A stretch of 23,700 bases of DNA from the NCBI GenBank assembly GCA_003427395.1, contig BFEA01000229.1, positions 1,519,076 to 1,542,775 of the forward strand, given 5' to 3'. Of this stretch, positions 18,228 through 23,700 are shown one piece after another. The stretch is from Chara braunii. Its lineage: Eukaryota > Streptophyta > Charophyceae > Charales > Characeae. A program made the translations under genes and the position numbers. The notes beneath the pieces were generated by a model that was given only the letters and a program-made list of their open reading frames with translations, had not been told where the DNA came from and ran no database searches. The stretch's first letter is position 1, and every line of letters begins with the position of its first letter.

Positions 18228-20537
18228 TCAGTTGTTAGTCGTTGCATCCCACAGGTCCCCTACTGTGTAGAATCCTTTTCTCACCCAGGCTAGCCAAGTA
18301 GAATCGTGGTGCAGGCTGAATGTGTTTCCTGATTCATCCAGCACATGCGGATTCCCGAACAGCAGTTGTCTCCACACTTCGTGCCACCTCAGCGGAGTCG
18401 CAGTCTGTTTAGGGGCTTTGGTCCTCCAGAGGCGCAGCATAGAGGCCCACAATGGGTCCACTTTAAGATCCCACTTTGCTTGATTCGATGGCGATCCATC
18501 CCTCCTGGATCTTGGAGGGGATGGGATAGGCCAGCTAGTGTTAGTAAGTCATTGCAAAGGGTGGAGAGGATCGAGCGTCCCCGCGTCGGGGGCCAGATTG
18601 GCGAGTTGGATGTATGCCAGAGGGGACCAGGGAATATCATTTCCCATCTGCATTCTTGTTATAAATTTAAAGAGCAGCGCATCTATCTCGTCTGCTGGGT
18701 CGATAATCCCAAGCCCTCCCTTAGCTCTTGGTTGGGCCACATGCTGCCATGCAACTCTGTGCAAGCATGTGCTATCTCCTGTCTCATTTTTCCAAAGGAA
18801 GATGGTTGTCGCTCTTCGCAGGTGAGACAGTTGCTTGGCTGTCAAACGCCAGAATGTTGTCTTATACCAGATTGAGGCTAAGATGGAGTTGTTTATGACC
18901 AGGGCCCTACCGATCAGCGAGGTGTGGATGCCTTTCCATTTGGACATCTGTTTGAGGGCTAGCTCCACTAGCGAGTCCCCATGGTCGTGCGGCGGGCCCA
19001 AAGCCGTTAGCCTCACGCCCAACACCCTGATCGCGTCTTCGTTTGCCCTCCACGTGACTGTCGGCTGCCCTGGTGGAGGGTGACCCTGTGTTTGGAGCCA
19101 CCATCCCTCCGTCTTTACTCCCCAGTTAACTTTCATGTCAGCAGCCATTGAGAAGAGATTGATCACTTCCTCCACTGCTCTTAGGCTGTTGTCGTTTGCC
19201 TTTATAAGGACCGTGAGGTCGTATGCAAATAGAGAGGTGACTGGGATGAGGTGAGGGGGTATCTCCGGGATACAAATTTTTTGGATACGGGGATGGGCCC
19301 TTATCATTGCAGCCAGGGCTTCCATAACAATGACGAAGAGCAGCGGGGCAATCGGGTCCCCTTGTCTCACCGAGCGTTGAAGAGGGAAGGGCGGTGAGAG
19401 GTGCCCATTGAGCAGTATGTTTGTGAAGGCAGTCCTATGCAAGATGTTGACCCAATGACAGAAGGTTTCACCAAAATTCATCCTTTTCAGGCACATATCC
19501 AGAAAGTCCCAGTCAACATGGTCATAGGCTTTCTCAAAGTCTATAAACAGGATTGTTGCGTTCACATTTCTTTGTCGAGCGTATCTGATGGTTTCATTTA
19601 CCAACAGGATGTTATCCTGGATATTCCTATTTGGCATAAAGCCCGACTGGTCGGGGTGGATCAGATTACGCATTAGTGGAAGAAGTCTATTAGTGAGGGC
19701 CTTTGCCACCATTTTGTAGGGGAGTGGGAGAAGAGTGATCGGTCGATAGTTGCGTATGTCCGCCTTATCCCCCTTTTTGTATATCAGTGTGGTCACTCCC
19801 TGCCCCATCAGTCCCCCGAAGGAACCCTGGTGGTGAACTGCATGCATATACTCCATAATGTAATTTTTGAGGATTAGCCAAAAATGCATCCAGAATTCCT
19901 TCGGGAAAGAGTCCAGACCTGGTGTTTTCTCGTCCTCCATGTCTTTTAGGGCAGCCCACACCTCTTCCTCTTTCAGCGGGGCCTCCAGGCGGGTCCTCTG
20001 CTCATCTGTAAGACGTGTAGTGATGGCTTGAACCATATTCATTCTTGCATGGACCAATTCCTGGGGATCCCATTGGCATGCTTGGGAGGTGAAGAGTTGT
20101 TTGTAGTATTCGGATGCATAGTCAACGATCTGATAAGCGTTCCTGGCTATGGGCTTTTAGGGGAGGAATGGGTGCCTTAGCTCCGACAATGTATTCTGTC
20201 TCGACCTCGCTTTGGCCTTGGCAAAGAACGCTTTGGCCATCGTCCCGTCCACCTGATCTTTCTTTATTTTGGCCTGAATCCTCCAAGCGTTCGCTTGGTG
20301 ATCCATGTGTTCCTGCAGCAGCTCCCTTGCTGTCTGCATTTTATTAAATATGGTCAGATCCAGGGGGGGTTGATTCAGTTGCTCGTCCCATTCCTCTAGG
20401 TTGAGCAGCAGTTGTTCAAAAATCGCTTTTTTATCTCTAGCGTGCTTGATTGCATACTTTTTGGTTCTGTCTCGGAGTTTTGTCACCCCATCATTGAACC
20501 ATTCCACAACTCCGTCGTATGATTGCTTAGTAGACTG
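18228..20537 (-). pseudogene. LINE ORF2 reverse transcriptase, active site mutated
   Basis: One frame runs from after TAG 20538-20540 to TGA 18228-18230, with internal TAA 20157-20159 and TGA 18549-18551. A helical linker (RDRTKKYAIKHARDKKAIFEQ) leads into RT motifs: KTPGLDSFPKEFW, YRPITLLPLPYKMVAKAL, HPDQSGFMPNRNIQDN, motif A LFIDFEKAYDHVDW, motif B SVRQGDPIAPLLF, motif C FAYDLTVLI, then WGVKTEG and the thumb-like LGVRL. Motif C should be FADD. The first Asp is Tyr (TAC 19221-19223), one base change from GAC. That Asp binds a catalytic metal in RTs, so this copy should be inactive apart from the stops. The role of the family is target-primed reverse transcription. Confidence 0.88.
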
Positions 20538-21631
20538 CTAATGTTCCCAGAATTGTTTGACCATGGTTTGGAATGTGGTCAAGGATAAGAGGGATGTATT
20601 GAACTTGAAAAAAACAGGGTCTCTTGTTATGTGGCCATGAAACGAGAGGCCCACTGCAATCATTCTGTGGTCGAAGGATTTATTTGGACTCAAGGGGAGT
20701 ACTTCTGCTGCTGTGAGCAGGCCCATTAGATCTGACGAGATTAGGGAGAGGTCTATCCTTGAGTTCGATAGACCGGCTTCTCCTCTCGATCTGAGACACG
20801 TGTACTTATTTTGGGTGGGGTAAAGAGTACGGAATGCGTCTTCTAGCCGGTGTTGTGCCATGAGCTGGGCAAGCAGCAACACATCCGGTCCCGGCATCTC
20901 CACGACATTTGCTGCTTCTCGAGAGGACGATTTTCTGTCCATTGTATGGTCGAGGGTGGTATTAAAGTCTCCCATCAGAATCACTGGGGCATCTTGTGGG
21001 AGAAGGTCTTGCAGGTCGAGAAGGAACTTCACTCGTTGGGGCAGTTCGCACGGGGCGTATACGATAATATGTAAAAGACTTCGCCCGCTGCCCTCGCCTT
21101 AAAGTAGATCCACCTGCCCTGCTGCCTGTCCCATTCTACATGCATTGGTTAAATTCTTGAGGAGGGAGGAAGCCATATCGCTACCCCAGTGGAGGTGGAA
21201 GACCTGGCGGGTGCGTAGTAGGCCGTGTAGGGCCATAACCATTGGCCTTTGGCCGTATGATTCGGAGAGTCAATAAGGTGTGTTTCTTGAACACACACAG
21301 CATCAGGCCATCGGCCAATAGAGGAGTTCCGTATCATATTCCAAATAGCATCCTTTTTGGCCTGCGTTGTCGAACCCAATCTATTCACATTTATAGAGCG
21401 TATATCGATGTCAGCCTGGTTCAATTTCTTTTCCCAGGCTGGAGGCCTGCGCAGTGGAGGGGGGACCAGAGGAGACAGACGGGGGCTTGTAGACAGTGTG
21501 GGTGATGGTGCTCCTTGCGAGGGAGGGAGGGGGCCAGGCGGTGGGGGTGGCGGCGTGATGTGGGGGGGGCGCAGGCCGTCGTGGTCGGGATCATTTGGGG
21601 TTGTAGCGGGCTGCAGTTGGATGCTATCCAT
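20538..21631 (-). pseudogene. LINE ORF2 endonuclease domain, stop and frameshift
   Basis: The start is ATG 21631-21629. A Pro-rich leader is followed by the exonuclease/endonuclease/phosphatase fold: SINVNRLGS, DAVCVQETHL, YYAPARSSTSTGVAIWLPP, a TAA at 21149-21151, MHVEWDRQQGRWIYF, then a frame change near 21073 into VYAPCELPQRVKFLL. After that come ILMGDFNTTLD, SRIDLSLISSDL and SFDHRMIAVGL. GDFN, the Asp of SRID and the DH pair match the catalytic set of L1-type nicking endonucleases. The fold is complete in pieces, so decay is fairly recent. The ORF starts 34 bases after the ORF1-like stop. Confidence 0.85.
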
Positions 21632-21665
21632 TTGTTATAGCACGCTTTTGTTTTTCCTTTTTTCT

Positions 21666-22130
21666 TTAGTCCCTCAAATATCTGAGGGTTGGGTCCAATG
21701 GGCGCACAAACGGGGCGTCGTCCCACTGGTTATGTGCCCCGAGGAGGTCTTCCTCCACTATTATTTGTATGAAGTTGAGCACGTGTGTCGCTGTCCAGGT
21801 CCCATTCGTTTTGACCGCTGCAGAGGCAGTGTCTAACAATTCGTCTTGGGTCAGCCATCTGAGTGTCTGATGCTTGTGCTGCTTATCACCGTTGAAAAGC
21901 AAGATGAAGGGGGTAACCCCCTTGGGGAAAGGTAGACTCTGGGGAGATACAACCCCCGTAACCCCCATATCGTTTTTTTCTTTGACCAAGAGCCTGATTT
22001 TGGTGAGGGCAACGAGTTGGGAAGGGGTTCCTCTCCAGCCTTTCAAGGTAATTCCTTGCAGAGCGGAGTTACTGTACCCTTTTGCTGTGTCAATTTGGTA
22101 GTCTTCAAACTTTCCAACTTGAGTTATCAT
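21666..22130 (-). CDS. ORF1-like frame upstream of LINE ORF2 (unknown family)
   Basis: ATG 22130, 154 codons, TAA 21666-21668. The segments LVALTKIRLLVKEKNDMGVTG, TPFILLFNGDKQHKHQTLRW and DAPFVRPLDPTLRYLRD look like a folded soluble protein. It sits just 5' of the endonuclease, where LINEs keep ORF1. A TGA four codons upstream of the ATG lies in the same frame, with further open sequence beyond it (SIPEVVRVIIPMRRATPEG), so the original start may be upstream and the present ORF a remnant. I see no RRM or CCHC motif. Confidence 0.5.
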   Translation of the reverse strand: MITQVGKFEDYQIDTAKGYSNSALQGITLKGWRGTPSQLVALTKIRLLVKEKNDMGVTGVVSPQSLPFPKGVTPFILLFNGDKQHKHQTLRWLTQDELLDTASAAVKTNGTWTATHVLNFIQIIVEEDLLGAHNQWDDAPFVRPLDPTLRYLRD

Positions 22131-22390
22131 CCCTAGTTGTCATTTCCCTTCAGGTGTTGCTCTCCTCATCGGGATGATAACTCTTACCACCTCCGGAATT
22201 GAGGGCTTATGCAAGGGCTATTTTCATTATAAAAAAAGAAAGAACGAGAGTGGTGTGGCAGAGCCCTTTTTCTTTTGTTTCAACCAAGCCGAGGAAGGCG
22301 GCATTCAAGTGCAGGCCCTTTTTTTTGTCTGCTGTGAGAGGAAGGGGGGGTTCGGTTTGCTCATGGTGTCCGGGCGTTCGAAAACAGTTA
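22131..22390. other. Between LINE 5' end and MITE
   Basis: Possible LINE 5' leader (open codons to about 22210 in the ORF1 frame). No other feature seen. Confidence 0.4.
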
Positions 22391-22785
22391 GAGGCTCGCC
22401 ACACAGGCTGTCGAAACTCAACTCAAAGAGTTTCGACAGGTGTCATAAAAAAATCGAAATTCGGTGGTCGATAGTTTGCACCCCCTTCGCCACACAGGCT
22501 GTCGAGGGGCAAGGTTTTTGGTCATGGCCAGGCGGACGGGTTTCATGGAAGTTGACGGAACAGTCCCTGACAACACAAATTTGAACGCAATTTTCGAAAG
22601 GTCGGCGGGGCACTGTCGAATTTCTGTCACCTGCAGGCGGGAGGAAAAGGTTGCTGGAGGGCGGCTGTCGAAAGTACCATTCTGACACTTGTCGAAAGTT
22701 TTTTGAGCCGCAATTCTTCGAAAGTCTGTGTGGCGATGCAAAATTGTCGAAAACCGGGTTTTAGACAGCCTGTGTGGCGAACCTC
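22391..22785. mobile_element. PIF/Harbinger-type MITE with 22-bp TIRs and TTA duplication
   Basis: The left end (22391-22412) and right end (22764-22785) are inverted repeats matching at 21 of 22 bases, with core CGCCACACAGGCTGTC. Both flanks are TTA (22388-22390 and 22786-22788), the 3-bp target duplication typical of PIF/Harbinger. The length is 395 bp and there is no transposase. A 12-bp perfect inverted repeat lies just inside the left end (22408-22419 and 22428-22439). A second, inner pair of TIR-like sequences is at 22488-22505 and 22718-22735. GTCGAA recurs throughout. Confidence 0.75.
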
Positions 22786-23142
22786 TTACTCGCTTTTTTT
22801 GTGGACAACCCATTTGTTTTCCCTTCATTGATATCAATTGTCAGGGTGTAAAGTGTCGCTGCATTTTCCGCACCCCTTATCGATGTCGAGCCCCAGGGTA
22901 TAAAACTGGCTTTTTCTTAAACCACCAGTACTTGGCCCAGCTATGGGCCACGGGCATGTCCCGTTAACGCGCCGCATTTGGGGGGGATCAATCACATGAA
23001 CCGCCAATCGGTGAGAATTGCAACGTAGGAAAGCAAGAACCAAAAAGGAAAGAAAAAAACTACTTTTCTAAGTTGGGCGGGGGTAGTGGTCACCTTGGGA
23101 CCTTGTCCCACCTCGTCCGTTGATCTAGGTCCACGTTTAGTT
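22786..23142. other. Unassigned DNA right of MITE
   Basis: No gene seen. A TATA-like GTATAAAACT near 22897 has no ORF behind it. Confidence 0.45.
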
Positions 23143-23171
23143 TTCGTCGCCGTGCGACTGTAGGCGACGAA
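23143..23171. repeat. 9-bp perfect inverted repeat
   Basis: TTCGTCGCC, an 11-nt loop, then GGCGACGAA. Confidence 0.7.
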
Positions 23172-23312
23172 GGAGATGCACGCCCACGCGATCATCCAAC
23201 GGTCCGCTTTTTTTTCAATTGTGAATAAATTTTATCGCGTTTTTTCTTCCAACAAAATAGATCTAAAAATGACGTTTTCTCGAATGCTACGCCCCCTACC
23301 CTCGCCACTTTC

Positions 23313-23356
23313 CGTTGAGGTAGCTGTCTCCTTTTTTGGAGACAGCCAGTTCAACG
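23313..23356. repeat. Long two-part hairpin
   Basis: Inner stem GCTGTCTCC / GGAGACAGC (23323-23331, 23338-23346) around a T6 loop. Outer stem CGTTGA / TCAACG (23313-23318, 23351-23356) is separated by a symmetric 4-nt internal loop: 15 base pairs in all. Confidence 0.75.
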
Positions 23357-23642
23357 ACCGTAGGCGTCCTTTCTGGAGATTTTTTTTTTTTGTTATTTTA
23401 TTATGTTTTCAGAAATTTGTGAAGTCGTGTGTACTTTGCTATTTTCGTGCCACTTTTGAAGGACCACATATGCATCAACTACGGGAATAGGGCAACTCTT
23501 CATAGGATCGGAGTGACCCTTCGGAGGATGGGAGCTGCTCAAATTCGTTGTTGTCATGTGCTCCTGTATATGTCTCCGTTATTGGGCAGATTCATGGAGA
23601 GGCGTCCTGTGAATCCGTCCACATTCAGGCATATTTTATACA

Positions 23643-23645
<3 letters not shown>

Positions 23646-23700
<55 letters not shown>
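23646..23700. repeat. (TC)n microsatellite, runs off window
   Basis: Uninterrupted CT/TC dinucleotides to the last base. Confidence 0.95.

Larger units (their letters stand above)
17390..22130 (-). mobile_element. L1-like LINE, decayed
   Basis: On the minus strand: an ORF1-like frame, an apurinic-type endonuclease, a reverse transcriptase with LINE motifs, and a C-terminal CCHC finger. Stops lie at 21149-21151, 20538-20540, 20157-20159, 18549-18551, 18228-18230 and 17830-17832, and frames change near 21073 and 18200. No 3' poly(A) or target duplication could be found, so the 3' edge near 17390 is only where the protein similarity fades. Confidence 0.9.

Noticed and set aside
22897-22906. TATA-box promoter
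   Set aside because: No ORF or RNA gene follows within reach.

Overview
The window looks like repeat-rich nuclear DNA of a eukaryote. It holds no gene that I can recognise as a host gene. The evidence for a eukaryote is a Ty3/gypsy LTR retrotransposon, an L1-like LINE, a PIF/Harbinger-type MITE, long GA/TC microsatellites and tRNA-like repeats with pol III box A/B sequence. The gypsy primer-binding site matches initiator tRNA-Met, and the L1-like LINE carries a C-terminal CCHC finger; both would suit a plant or streptophyte alga, but the species cannot be fixed from the sequence. Scattered single N bases mark this as a draft assembly.

Layout. (1) About 1-8213, minus strand: a decayed Ty3/gypsy element read right to left. 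It has a 5' LTR (about 7457-8213) carrying an open reading frame, a PBS (7444-7456), gag with a CCHC knuckle, aspartic protease, reverse transcriptase (YMDD intact), RNase H, a PHD-finger-like zinc cluster, integrase with a C-terminal domain, and then two further ORFs, each starting at an ATGA overlap with the ORF before it. The element runs off the left edge, so its 3' LTR is not visible. Eight in-frame stops and at least two pol frame shifts make gag-pol a pseudogene. (2) 8214-11023: no gene seen, apart from a GA microsatellite and small inverted repeats. (3) 11024-15800: about 5 kb of non-coding DNA holding four successive, unrelated tandem-repeat families. A is a roughly 100-bp repeat with an AAAATTTT hairpin. 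B is eight copies of a 33-nt hairpin whose stem bases covary. C is a repeat with an exact 178-bp period and a GATTCC/GGAATC hairpin. D is seven tRNA-like units on the minus strand. (4) 15800-17390: unassigned, with several perfect inverted repeats. (5) 17390-22130, minus strand: an L1-like LINE with ORF1-like, endonuclease, RT and zinc-finger parts. It is inactivated by stops, frameshifts and a FADD to FAYD change at the RT active site. (6) 22391-22785: a MITE with 22-bp terminal inverted repeats and a TTA target duplication. (7) 22786-23700: unassigned, with two strong hairpins and a TC microsatellite that runs off the right edge.

No host pathway can be reconstructed. The parts most likely to be new are the covarying hairpin array B and the stack of four structured repeat families, the PHD finger placed between RNase H and integrase, the ATGA-coupled ORFs after pol, and the ORF inside the LTR.
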